Positions 11,601 through 21,247 of a stretch of 48,198 bases of DNA are shown here, one piece after another (the first letter of the stretch is position 1; each line of letters starts with the position of its first letter). Made by a program: the position numbers and the translations under genes. The notes beneath the pieces were generated by a model. That model was not told the origin of the DNA. It ran no database searches and was given only the letters and a program-made list of their open reading frames with translations. The stretch is from the NCBI RefSeq assembly GCF_001039355.2, contig NW_019775675.1:62327-110524 (forward strand), given 5' to 3'. Source of the DNA: Lingula anatina. Its lineage: Eukaryota > Brachiopoda > Lingulata > Lingulida > Lingulidae.

Positions 11601-14600
11601 ATATAACATGTGTGTAATAGTATTTATTATTTACCATATGAAGACAATATTTAAAGATGTGTTTCTAGTAAGACTTACAGTATCAGTCAATGTGTGGTTA
11701 CTAAGACAACATCCATGTTGTAACCTCCTCATGAGGGTGTTGGCTGGTCACTGAAGGACATAAAGGGTTAAAAATGTGTATATTTATAGTTTATCATGTT
11801 GTGAAAAATGGAATGTAGCTAGATTTCAGGGTGCTTAGATTATTTTTCTGAACAAAAGAAAATAAAACATTTTCTTCGAAGTAATAACTATGATAATTTT
11901 ATAGCCCAGTGTCCGTACCACATTTTCAGGAAGGAGCAGTACGGCAGGTCCTTCAGTTTCACTATACAACGTGGCCCGACTTTGGTGTCCCACAATCCTC
12001 TGCTGCCTTCCTCAACTTTCTTATCGCAGTTCGCCAGTCTGGGGCCTTGGAGGCAGACGTCGGCCCAGCAGTGATACACTGTAGTGCTGGGATTGGACGA
12101 TCTGGAACATTCTGTCTTGTGGACACCTGCTTAGTGCTGGTAGTGTAAAATTATTGTCAGATTTGTATCTCAGTCCACATATAAGGTACAGCAGGCAGAT
12201 GATAGACCCAAAAATTAGGTTATCAATAATTATTAATTTTTTTTTTGCATCATTTTCTTAGTAATCTCATTTAAGTACATTTGTCAACAGATATCGCTGC
12301 CTTTTTTTTATATATATATATACAACATTTTGTGGTTGAATATCTCTGTCAACATATTTCATTTTGAGTTTTATATGTTGAAAGGTTGTTTAATAAGCAG
12401 CTTTTATCAGATATCTTTAATTTTGTAAAACTGGTTTTGGAACACAAACCTATTGTTGCCCTCCTCTCTGCCCCCAGTGTTATTTTGAGAAGTTTAAAAC
12501 AAAATTGGAAGGTTTACTATCCAAGTTGAAAATGTCCCAAAGTTATGTTTTTAATGTCTTCATATCCTGCAAAGCCGTCTTTTCCAGTTAAGACCTTACG
12601 AAGAATAAACCCCCTCACATTAAAGCACCTGATGCACATATTTCCTTCTGAAATGTCAGGAAGACTATGATAGTCTGAATGAATCACGACTCGTTTAAAA
12701 CTAAGTTATTTTGATTTGAAAATTAGAAGTGGTGCAAGACATCAAATTGAAGTGAATTAGAGGAGAACAGCAACTTGTGTGTGGGAGAAAATTGCATTAA
12801 ATATTTTAATGGAAATTAGATTTGTCACTAAATCCAGTATAAAACATCTTTAAGTATTTGTAAATGTTAAATATTTAATCTTATTTCATGATGTGCTTCT
12901 GCCGAGCATTGACTTGGGTAGTGCTTACTAGTTTTCTTAGTTAAATGTAATTGCTTGGAATATTTCACCTCATTTGAACATATAGTTACAATTTTGATAA
13001 AATTTTATATATCTATAATGACACTAGTCAGCTAAGAGAAGGCTCATTATGGCTCTTTCCTGCCACAGATTGAACAAAGTCGGGACCCAGACAGCGTAGA
13101 TGTCCGGTCAGTCTTGCTGGACATGAGGAAATACAGAATGGGCCTCATCCAGACGGCTGACCAGTTACGCTTCAGCTACATGGCCATCATCGAAGGCGCC
13201 AGGAGGATAATGGAGGGAACGTTGTACACAATGTTTGAGGAGGAAGTGAGTAAATATTTTGTGTACACTTTCATTGTGCAGGCCTGTTATGTTGAAATTT
13301 TTTCATATATCATATTATGTCATGTATAAATTTATCTAGGTTATTGAACATGCACTTAAGATGATTTATAAACATTTTAAATCTATTTGTGCCAGTCCAG
13401 AAATCAACTGAAAAATATTTTTATATATTACTCACCAGGTAAGAGTCCAGTTCAGTTCTGATCTGAACCAAGCCGTTTTTCCTTTTACCTGGCTCACTTC
13501 AGAACTGGACTTCATTCTACTCTGGCCTGCAAGATATTTATATCGCATCGTAACATATGAGAAACATAATAGAAATTGACCTGATCCAGCTTGCTAATGT
13601 GTGCTTATTTGGCCTTTGGGCAAAGTAGTGAAGTTTGAAGGAAATTCTATGCTGATTTGGTACCTACGTCCTATTTCTTGAGTACCAAGAACTTGGTTCT
13701 CAGAAATTGGGACGAGCTAAAACCAGCTCTGCCTCGCGGTACTCTGCCTTTACCTTGAAGGAAAAATGTGGTTAACTTATCGAAGTTATGATAATGGCTC
13801 TGTTGGATACTATACGGTAAGTATAGTAGGGCAACCATGGAAAAATTTTCAGCCAGCACAGGCCAACGACTTGTGCATTTTTTTCTTGGTGGAAAAAAAG
13901 TATAACTTGAAGAGTTTGACCCGGGCCCTGTAAGCCGAAGGCAGGTCCTTATAATGAATGGTGCTAGACTGAAACCTTTGGCCTTGCGTGGGTGGAGCAG
14001 GCAGAGCCGAACATGCTTCATAAGTCAATGCATTTTGCCTTGGGGTTGCTTGGTTAACGTGAACTCACGCTTGTATAGTCTGTGTTTCCAAGAAGCGTAG
14101 AAAAAAATTATATTTTGTATCCAAAAAGAATGAGAAGTTTACATTTTGATTTAATATTTGATTTCATCATTTAGTGTTAGTGCTTACATTAACTTATTTC
14201 GTCAACTTGACTATACAAGTCACCAATAATTGGTCATCTTATAACCCAAGAAAAAGGGCCTAGAAGGCTAGAATATACTGGTGTGAGTTCTAGAAAAAAA
14301 CTATGAGTCATGAGCTTTAAGAGCTTGGAGTGAGCTTGGTTTTGGGAATTTGCATCGCGTGCCTTTAGAAATGAAGTTTTCCTGATTTATCCAGAAGTCC
14401 GGATACGTGGGTGTTGCTTAAATGTCCCCTGAAGTCCCACATAGAGCAGCCTGCCTTGGGCTCTGACATTTCCCAGTTATTTTTATAGGTCTGCCTTCAC
14501 CTCTGTGCCATTGATATACTTGCCTGAATCATTCATGCACGCACACACACACACCTGTTTAGTGTAAACTGTGCCCTTGGTTTATGAATTAAGGAGAAAA

Positions 14601-17600
14601 TATAGAGTTTGCCTTGGAAATATCCAGGTAAATACCATGAAAACATCATCAAAAATTCAAATGTGACATTGGCTCTTGTGGTTTTAAATGGTAGCATTGC
14701 ACAATTATTTCTTGGTAAACAACAACAACAAAAAAAATCATGGTCACATTTTTTAGTAACAGGTTCTTTTTTTAGTGATACTAAAAATAAGTAGAAAGTT
14801 TTGCATTAAAAGTTGGGTGAGAAATTATGTTTTTATAAGTAACTTGATATGGTTATTTCCTGGAGGCGAGGGGAATCATGTTTTTTCAGTACGCTGGTGT
14901 TTGAAAATTCTGAGTCATTACCATTCTTACCTGAAGTATGATGTCATCTTACAAGGAAAGACACAGCTTAACACTGATGTATTGAGAGAAATATTTATTA
15001 TTTGTTTTATAACTCCTTGCTGGTTAAATATACGTGATAAATAAGGTGATTTCTAAAGAGAAATTTTCCTACATTTCATCTTTAAAAGGAAATTCACAAA
15101 TTTTTGTTCAAGAAAATATTTTCCTGCAGGCAGAGCAGGGTATTGATTAAGCCACTTCAGCTCTTTGTGCGTGACCACCTTTTTACGTGTGATAAGAAAT
15201 GACAATATTAGTTTTCCTAGAATATGTGACAGCAATGATTTTTTCAGGTAATCTGATGATTTTCAATTCCTTGAAGCAGTTCTCTTAGAATTTAGAGTTA
15301 CATGAATTGTCTGAACAATACATGAAAGGAGAGTGATGATTAATACTTGGAAGAGAAGGAAAAACCTTTAAAAAGCAGGAAAAATGTTTGAGTGGAAGAA
15401 CGTGCATTATTATGTGTTGTTGTGATCAAAGCATTTTAAGGCAGATTGAAAGGGGATAGGGTTAAAAATAGTAGTACATGGATCTTCATCGTGCAGATGA
15501 TTAAATCTTTCCATTTTTAATTTATTTTCTGTTTCATTGTGTAAGCATTACATTTCACCTTACACATGCATTTTTTAAAGAGTAATACCCATCCTCTGTT
15601 TACAACAATCAGTCCTTTTTATAAGCTTATTTTGCTTGTAATAGCCTTGATTGCATTTTGCTTCATACAGCAGTCACCTGTCAAATGCTTGCCTAATATG
15701 ACTCATCTACTGTAAGCTTCAGTTTTTACTATCCATATTCAGGGATGAGATTTTTCTGACCGTTGGCGGATTTCAGACTTTTTGGTCGCCAATAATCTTG
15801 TTTAAGTAATATTATTTATTATCGCATCTCTTTATATTTTGATTACATATGCTGTTGATAATCTATCACCTTGATGGCTGTATTCACTGAGGAAGAAAAC
15901 TGCACTGGTGCATTGTTAAATTTAATCTGTTTCGACCACAGTCCATAATTAAACTTTTGCAAAAGAAAAAGGAAAAATAAAAAAGCTATGTCTGAAGGCC
16001 ATATTAGACTAGACGGGTGTAGTATACCTGTTCAGTTAGTACTTGAAAATCCCATTAATGAAGGTTATAAAAATAGCATCTACAAAAGCTCAGAAATTTA
16101 TTCTGGCCATTTACTTGATTTCAATTTTGGTTAATGAACTATTTTGCAAGTATTTACATTAAGGTTATTTTAAATATTTTAATAAGTAAACATGATCTCT
16201 CACGAAATTCAAGCAATGTCAGTTTTGTAAGATTTCTCAAAATAACATTTTCTGTACAATTGCTCATCTCTAAACAAGTGGGATTCAAGGCAGATTTGTT
16301 TTCTGGTAAATATCCAAATAATAAAATATTTTGCAAAAATAATAATAATAATTTCAAATCTGCGAGTTACTGCCATTGCTTCCTCTTAGTCCTTCACTAA
16401 TCCCTCATCCAACATTACTGCATGTCACAGCATGATGGCCTTTATGATTTGTCCTGCAGTTTGCAGAGCTGAGTCAGGGTTCCGTATCTGACGATGACAC
16501 TCCGCCAGCCCCTCCCAGGCGGCACAGCAGTCTGTCTGCTCAACTTAAAGAGGTAACAGCCTGGAAGCTGATGATAAGTGTTGTGATCTGGCTTCTGTGT
16601 CTATTTGGTGTACATTTTTTTTTTTTTAAACAAGGTTTCTTAGCTACATGATGGTGGTGGTGGTGATGGTTGCTATGGTGGTGGTTTTTGTTCTTATGAT
16701 CACCATGGAAATGAAATAATTCACCAATGCCCTTGGGTGTGCTAGAACAGTCAGATTTGAAACTCTGGGCCTTTAAGTATGCACTGAAGAATTTCATTTT
16801 GCCAAGATCTTAAGGCAGTGTGGGCATAATATACTTCTCAGATTGTAATGATCTGTTGTTTATTATGTCTACTCAAAAATGTTTTCAGAAACTTGTAAAC
16901 AGTTGCTCAATAATTAGACCAGGCAGCCTTATTGCTTTTGATGTATGAAAAGAGGTTAAATATATAGACTTTCCATACCTGTAACAGTTGTTTTCCACTG
17001 TGCTCAGAGTTTTAAATCTAAAGACTGGCTGTCACTAGCTACTTTATTGTAATTGCCGTTTCCTTTTTCTTGTGTGTTGAACGTTTCATTAGTAACTGGT
17101 TTCATTAGTAACTGTTGTAGTACTATTATAACTGTGAAGTGCCAAAATCTGCAACCGTTAATGACTTAATCGTACAATGATTGATTTTCATAGGTGTTAA
17201 ATTCCTAATCAAAAAGGGATATCCTGGTTTCTGCAGAATTAGCATATGATTGTTAAGTGGAAACTTGGAAGTTATGAAAAGTGGAAACATGAGTTATGAA
17301 ACTTTTTTTTTTCCTGTTATGCAGACACAGTGTGTCTGTATATATAACTAATGCCTGTATTGTTGTCTGAGTCTTTGTCACAGTGCAATTTTCAATGTTA
17401 ATACAATTTATGGAAAAAAATACATGATTTAATAACATCAAACTTACTGGAGTGATTTATGTCACTTAGATCCAGATTGATTAAATCCAAATGCCAGCCT
17501 TATTGGATTTTTCCCCAAATTAAATAAATGCAGTATTTTTGTGAAATTTTCAATTTTTCAAATATTAGCATTTTCAGTGTATGGCATACAAATCCCAAAG

Positions 17601-20065
17601 ACCTGAAGCCCTCTGCTAGTAACATTTTCTGCATATCCTTATTACCTGTGGTATAAAATTAAAAATTAGTGGTGACAGTTTTGTTTAACATAATGTAATA
17701 TTGCATATACATTCATTGGTGAAACCCTATTTTGTGCACTGCCACTGCAAGCAGTATGAAGGGAAAACTGTGTTACTTACTATCTTCAAATTAAAAAAAA
17801 AAAAAAAAAAAGATTGTTAAGACTTATATACAGCTTGAGTTAGAAAACCAGCCTGATAAGATTCTTTTTTCTCGGGATTATGATTTTTTATTTTATGTAT
17901 TTTAATTTACTTTATTTATTTATTTTTTCATTTTATTTTTGTGAAATTTTCATATTCATTGGCAATTTCAGTGTGTAAATCCCAAGGGCCTGAAGCCCTT
18001 TGCTATTTACATATCCTTTATGTCCATGTTATCTGCAGCGTATAATGAAAAAATTGGTGTTGATTATGCTGTGGTGCATTGTGTAATATTACATTAAAAT
18101 TAGCAAATTAACTTATTTTGTGCATCTTAATTTCTGCTTTATGTCTGTACATTTGACAGCTTTGCTGTCTTTCTATTATTATTATTATTGAAAGAAAGTT
18201 CCATTTGTGTAAATCCATAGAAAACCTAAATTGATGAATGTCTTGTCTAGCCTCTGCCGACTTGATTACCACCGAGGCTCAGGTGGAAGTGAAGGGATAA
18301 TGACTGAGCCTACTGGTTGTTTGACCTGTTTTTTCCTTAAATGGGGATATCCAACTCTCTCTTGCAATTCTGGGCATGAATAATCTGTCATAGATGTGTA
18401 ACAAGTGTCCAGTGATGTTGGACAAAATGATCATCAAATATTAAAGAGAACCCTTGGGTCTATAAAAATGAACTGTCTAACAGTAATACTACAGGCCCTA
18501 CAAACTTATTTTGACTTACATAAATTGTATATTGGGGTTTTTGTGTTAAGTTTACTTCTTTGCTTCAATTAAGTATCTTATTTTTGTTATCCAGACATTT
18601 ATCAAAATCTGTTTTATAAAAATCCTCATCTGAATGTCAGTAGTTTGAATTGTCTAATGACATCACACTCTTTTAAGAGATAGAGTGGATGTTGCCTATT
18701 GTTATATATATCGTAATATAATAGCATGCATGTTTTGTTAATTGAACTTTGAAATATGGTATGAAACAGCTTAACGAAGATATCTGAAGGTATTTTGGAA
18801 TTTTTTGCATGTGCTCTTTAAAAAAATCATTGCATGAGTTTTTTATGCATTATGAATGTGAGTTTATTTTAGTTTGTTATTCATGGTTGCATGTTATTTT
18901 TTATATACATGATTATTATAGTATGTAAAAATTATCTGTTTTAAAAATATCTGTCTTTTAATTGTCAAATTTAACAAAGGGAAAAACATGTAATAAAGAC
19001 ATTTTTACATCAAATTTTGCTTGAAATGTTTTGGAGTTGAAAAGAAATGGCCTCCTTAGAAAGATTGACAGAAAGATTAATCATACATAAAATAAACCCT
19101 TTATTATAAATGGGAAATATTATAGATAATAACTTTTTAAAATTCGATTGCCATAAGCATCATGAATGAAAAAATGTACAAAATGTAAATTACAAAAGTA
19201 AGGATAACAGACAAAAATTCTAATTGGAAGTCCTTAATATTTTTTCAACATGCATAGTGTTAAAAATGAAAAAGAGCAGATTATTCCCGAGTGTTACCTA
19301 TTGAACCATATTACTTAATATCTTATATTTAGATTATCCTTTGATGATCCTTTGTAGGATATAACCCTGAACGGCAGCTACCACTCAGAAGGACTGATAG
19401 CAGACCAAGGCTGGGAAGACAGCGACAGTGATGACGAGCCTCCGCCACTCCCGCCGCGCAGAATACGCCCTGTTGAAGAGGCCAATGCTGTCAGTTCACC
19501 ATCCAGTGAGAAAGAAGATGAACATTTTCAGAATACTGGGATGGAAAAGAAGTCCGATCCCACAGGGTTTGTATGACATTTGGCTTGATTTTTTGTAAGA
19601 AAGAAAAGTGTGTTAATTATTTGAATAATACATGGCTGGAAAAGGAGTCGGATCCCACAGGGGTTTTAATGACATATGTATTACCTGTTTGTCACCTGTT
19701 ACCTACAGAGATGTATTACACAATCACAATAACATAACACAACCATAGGTACATCTAATGCAATGATAAATTATGAGGGATTCTCAACTACCACAATTCA
19801 TAAAACGGCAAGTTCCCTTTCTATGAAGCACACGGAACCATAAATCACGATGTTCCATTCTTGCAGAGATGCTCCTGCAGAGATCAGACGCAGAAAGAGA
19901 GAAGAAAGACTGAAAAGCACTGCAGACCAGATAGAGCGCATGAAAAGGAAGCAGCGAGAACACGAACTCAGAAAACAGAGGAGATCTTGGCTCAAACCCA
20001 TATGTATTGGCCTAGTGGCCCTTGCAGGGGGATACCTCCTCTACAGATACTTCATTGGCTATTGA
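5026..20065 (+). CDS. PTPN2: PTPN1/PTPN2-type non-receptor tyrosine phosphatase (10 exons, complete)
   Basis: Joined exons 5026-5097, 9558-9663, 10421-10521, 10858-10956, 11441-11590, 11930-12139, 13069-13245, 16460-16552, 19358-19566 and 19867-20065 give 1416 bases, 471 residues plus stop, all phases consistent. The family removes phosphate from phosphotyrosine in receptor and JAK/STAT signalling, typically from the ER face or the nucleus. Visible: phosphotyrosine loop [13 protein letters not shown] (Tyr54), [11 protein letters not shown] loop with Asp193, P-loop HCSAGIGRS with Cys227 and Arg233, Q-loop QTADQ with Gln274. Residues 306-405 are an acidic, proline-rich linker. Residues 413-445 are strongly basic, and 450-468 are a hydrophobic tail anchor. 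The wording [15 protein letters not shown] and [15 protein letters not shown] resembles PTPN2 more than PTPN1; invertebrates usually have one gene ancestral to both. Residues about 31-45 are some five longer than in the vertebrate proteins. Confidence 0.93.
6086..6262 (-). mobile_element. hAT5-like MITE, copy 2, with 5-bp target duplication
   Basis: The element is 6091-6257 (167 bp), from CAGGGGCAGATCCAGAG to CCTAAATCCGCCCCTG. It is flanked by perfect CAAGT duplications at 6086-6090 and 6258-6262. Same orientation and sequence family as copy 1; the best preserved ends of that orientation. No coding capacity. Confidence 0.88.
7416..7795. repeat. Diverged minisatellite, about 64-75 bp unit
   Basis: Five to six units share the core CAGTGACATTRTTYAACCTSAC followed by GYTGMCACCTTCAA. 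The GACAT-type landmark recurs at about 7431, 7498, 7562, 7631 and 7706. A detached relative sits near 8034. The variable spacing and divergence suggest an old array. It lies in phosphatase intron 1. Confidence 0.75.
8529..8636. repeat. Compound microsatellite (GA)n(GT)n ... (ATT)n
   Basis: GA then GT dinucleotides occupy 8529-8564, and an ATT trinucleotide run occupies 8591-8636. The poly-Leu and poly-Asn open frames across it are only translations of the repeat. Confidence 0.95.
9558..9663 (+). CDS. PTPN2: PTPN2-like exon 2
   Basis: 106 bases, phase 0 in and phase 1 out, donor GTAAGT. It codes [20 protein letters not shown] then [15 protein letters not shown], including the phosphotyrosine-recognition loop with Tyr54, which stacks on the substrate ring in PTP1B. 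Confidence 0.9.
9664..10420 (+). other. PTPN2-like intron 2
   Basis: Holds a TTTA/T-rich microsatellite with a GT run at about 9807-9891. No exon or RNA gene is seen. The acceptor is TTGTTTTCCAG. Confidence 0.8.
9807..9891. repeat. (TTTA)n / poly-T / (GT)n microsatellite
   Basis: Imperfect TTTA repeats pass into T-rich sequence and then a short GT run. Nothing coding. Confidence 0.9.
10421..10521 (+). CDS. PTPN2: PTPN2-like exon 3
   Basis: 101 bases, phase 1 in and phase 0 out. It codes (Y)[19 protein letters not shown] then [14 protein letters not shown], the NDYINAS core motif of classical PTP domains and the strand leading to TQGPLPNT. Confidence 0.93.
10858..10956 (+). CDS. PTPN2: PTPN2-like exon 4
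   Basis: 99 bases, phase 0 on both sides, donor GTAAGT. It codes [20 protein letters not shown] then [13 protein letters not shown], the conserved TQGPLPNT-x-x-x-FW-x-MVWEQ segment of the catalytic domain. Confidence 0.93.
10932..11260 (+). repeat. Decayed tandem copies of the exon 4/intron 4 boundary
   Basis: The boundary segment (GAACAGGGTCATTGAAAAGG, then the donor, then GTGAAAGGCAATTCTGTGAA) is followed by relatives starting at about 11023, 11127 and 11228, spacing roughly 91-104 bases. The real donor reads ACC-GTAAGTG. The corresponding places read GC-ATAAGTG and CC-TTAAGTG, so GT is gone in both. These are remnants of a local tandem duplication inside intron 4. Confidence 0.75.
11441..11590 (+). 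CDS. PTPN2: PTPN2-like exon 5
   Basis: 150 bases, phase 0 on both sides, donor GTAAGT. It codes [20 protein letters not shown] then a region ending [13 protein letters not shown]. It matches KCAQYWP...SYYTVRQLELENL of the family; Trp of QYWP is Phe here. Confidence 0.92.
11591..11929 (+). other. PTPN2-like intron 5
   Basis: AT-rich, no recognised repeat or exon. The acceptor is CATTTTCAG. Confidence 0.8.
11930..12139 (+). CDS. PTPN2: PTPN2-like exon 6 (catalytic exon)
   Basis: 210 bases, phase 0 on both sides. It carries the WPD loop (TTWPDFGVP, general acid Asp193) and the P-loop ([14 protein letters not shown]: nucleophile Cys227, phosphate-binding Arg233). Both essential catalytic groups are intact, so the enzyme should be active. 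Confidence 0.96.
12140..13068 (+). other. PTPN2-like intron 6
   Basis: AT-rich, with short T and TA runs near 12239-12320. The next acceptor is TTTCCTGCCACAG. I see no gene or transposon. Confidence 0.75.
13069..13245 (+). CDS. PTPN2: PTPN2-like exon 7
   Basis: 177 bases, phase 0 on both sides, donor GTGAGT. It codes a stretch including [20 protein letters not shown] then [14 protein letters not shown]. Gln274 of the Q-loop positions the hydrolytic water in the family. The exon closes the catalytic domain and the following helix. Confidence 0.94.
13246..16459 (+). other. PTPN2-like intron 7 (3.2 kb)
   Basis: No supported exon. It contains an imperfect inverted pair GTCCAGTTC/GAACTGGAC near 13446-13511, a short CA run near 14541 and AT-rich sequence. 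The open frame at 13671-14021 (minus) lacks recognisable motifs. The acceptor is TTGTCCTGCAG. Confidence 0.75.
16460..16552 (+). CDS. PTPN2: PTPN2-like exon 8 (proline-rich linker, possible cassette)
   Basis: 93 bases, phase 0 on both sides, so skipping keeps the frame. It codes [20 protein letters not shown] then [11 protein letters not shown]. The acidic stretch followed by PPAPPRR (residues 320-326) resembles the proline-rich SH3-binding part of PTP1B (PPPPRPPKR). Confidence 0.85.
16553..19357 (+). other. PTPN2-like intron 8 (2.8 kb)
   Basis: Holds a (GGT/GAT)-type simple run near 16651-16687, an A tract near 17793-17811, and a diverged 160-170 base duplication (17536-17705 with 17936-18091). 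No exon found. Confidence 0.75.
17536..18091 (+). repeat. Diverged direct duplication of about 165 bp in intron 8
   Basis: 17536-17705 and 17936-18091 share TTTTTGTGAAATTTTC, then TTTCAGTGT, AAATCCCAA, CCTGAAGCCC, TGCTA, ATATCCTT and a TGTAATATT ending. Offset is 400 bases. Together with about 230 bases between them, this suggests an old segmental duplication or two copies of an unnamed repeat. Confidence 0.7.
19358..19566 (+). CDS. PTPN2: PTPN2-like exon 9 (acidic, PPPLPPRR linker)
   Basis: 209 bases, phase 0 in and phase 2 out, donor GTTTGT. It codes [20 protein letters not shown] (residues 355-374), a second acidic proline-rich module, then a Ser/Glu-rich stretch. The alternative GTATGA donor four bases on is out of phase with exon 10. 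Reading through the donor adds Gly-Phe-Val and a stop, giving a 408-residue form without tail anchor. Confidence 0.85.
19540..19675 (+). repeat. Direct duplication of the exon 9 3' end inside intron 9
   Basis: AATACTGGGATGGAAAAGAA and the following GTCCGATCCCACAGGG across the donor are repeated from about 19625 as AATACATGGCTGGAAAAGGA then GTCGGATCCCACAGGGG. The offset is about 85 bases. Confidence 0.8.
19867..20065 (+). CDS. PTPN2: PTPN2-like exon 10 (basic region and tail anchor)
   Basis: 199 bases, phase 2 in, ending at TGA 20063-20065. It codes a charged helix ([11 protein letters not shown]..., [16 protein letters not shown]) and then [20 protein letters not shown], a hydrophobic segment two residues from the end. 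The layout matches the ER-anchored TC48 form of PTPN2 (LRKRIREDRK...KRKRW then hydrophobic tail). The basic clusters could double as nuclear import signals if the tail is removed. Confidence 0.92.
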
Positions 20066-21017
20066 CTGCCAGGTTGACAAATTATAGGATGGAGGTTTAA
20101 AGCTGGCACTGGTTGGCTGAACGTAATAGATCTGGAACATATATAGAATTTTTAATGCTTGTTTTATATGGTATGAGTAAATCTAATTTCTGGTTCACGT
20201 ACTCAAAAGTATAAAATGAAGAGTGTCAAACTGTGAACTTTGTAATGATAAGATGCTGTAAAGTACTCTATTTTTAGATAGGTGGAACCAAGGCTGTTGA
20301 TGGTTCTTGCCAGTATTGAGAATTGCCATATGCTGACCTGGGCCCCATAACTCAAAAGCATCGCGTATTGCGAATAGCGATATCACATAGAGGCTACAAT
20401 GTATTATAAGGGGCGAGTTGTGGAATCGAGACGCTTGCGCTTGGTAGCAATACGCGATGCTTTCGAGTTACAGGGCCCTGGAACTCCCACCTCCTTCCTC
20501 TCTCCCCTCATTTCTTTCTGACATACCATCAGGAGAACAACAGGAGAAAATCATAGAGTGACAACAATTTTATATCTTAGCATATAAAACCAAGATAGTT
20601 GTCTTTTGCTCTTATCCATATATGGCCTAGAAGCCATTGGCAAATATATGCTGAAAATGAGACTACCTTTTTTTCTTTTTTTTTTTTTTTTTTTTACAAT
20701 TTTAATTCTAGATTTGTATATTGTATACCCATATACCCACAACCATTTAAAAAACTGTGAAGTGTTTGTGGTGACATTAATGGCATTGAATATGTAGAGG
20801 TCAGTCAGTCACTTCACAACTGCTACTTACTTGTCCAGTTTTTACCTCACAAGGTATGGTGATATTTGTGCACCTTATATAGCTCATACAGGTGTGATGT
20901 TGTCCTTGCACACCTGAGAACAGCCAGAAAATGTTGTATTCACTGGGAATGTTGAATGAAATTGAAAGAGATAGTGAGAAATTATGGAAATCATGGAGGA
21001 ATTGCCCCTAGCCCCCC
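20066..21017 (+). other. Probable 3' UTR and downstream flank of the PTPN2-like gene
   Basis: AT-rich. It contains the inverted-repeat element at 20337-20481 and a T tract near 20670-20695. No canonical AATAAA is obvious close to the stop, so the 3' end is not fixed. Confidence 0.5.
20337..20481. mobile_element. 145-bp inverted-repeat element (35-bp arms)
   Basis: Arms 20337-20371 and 20447-20481 are complementary at 31 of 35 positions by eye; the outer part is CCWGGGCCC and the inner part AAAGCATCGCGTATTGC is perfect. A 75-base loop lies between. No target duplication is clear. It is probably a MITE in the phosphatase 3' UTR or just beyond it; transcribed, it would fold into a strong hairpin. 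Confidence 0.75.
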
Positions 21018-21247
21018 NNNNNNNNNNNNNNNNNNNNNNNNNNNNNNNNNNNNNNNNNNNNNNNNNNNNNNNNNNNNNNNNNNNNNNNNNNNNNNNNNNN
21101 NNNNNNNNNNNNNNNNNNNNNNNNNNNNNNNNNNNNNNNNNNNNNNNNNNNNNNNNNNNNNNNNNNNNNNNNNNNNNNNNNNNNNNNNNNNNNNNNNNNN
21201 NNNNNNNNNNNNNNNNNNNNNNNNNNNNNNNNNNNNNNNNNNNNNNN
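21018..21247. other. Assembly gap, 230 N
   Basis: A run of N flanked by C homopolymers (6 C before, 13 C after), so the gap lies in a C-rich low-complexity tract. Open frames across it are meaningless. Confidence 0.98.
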
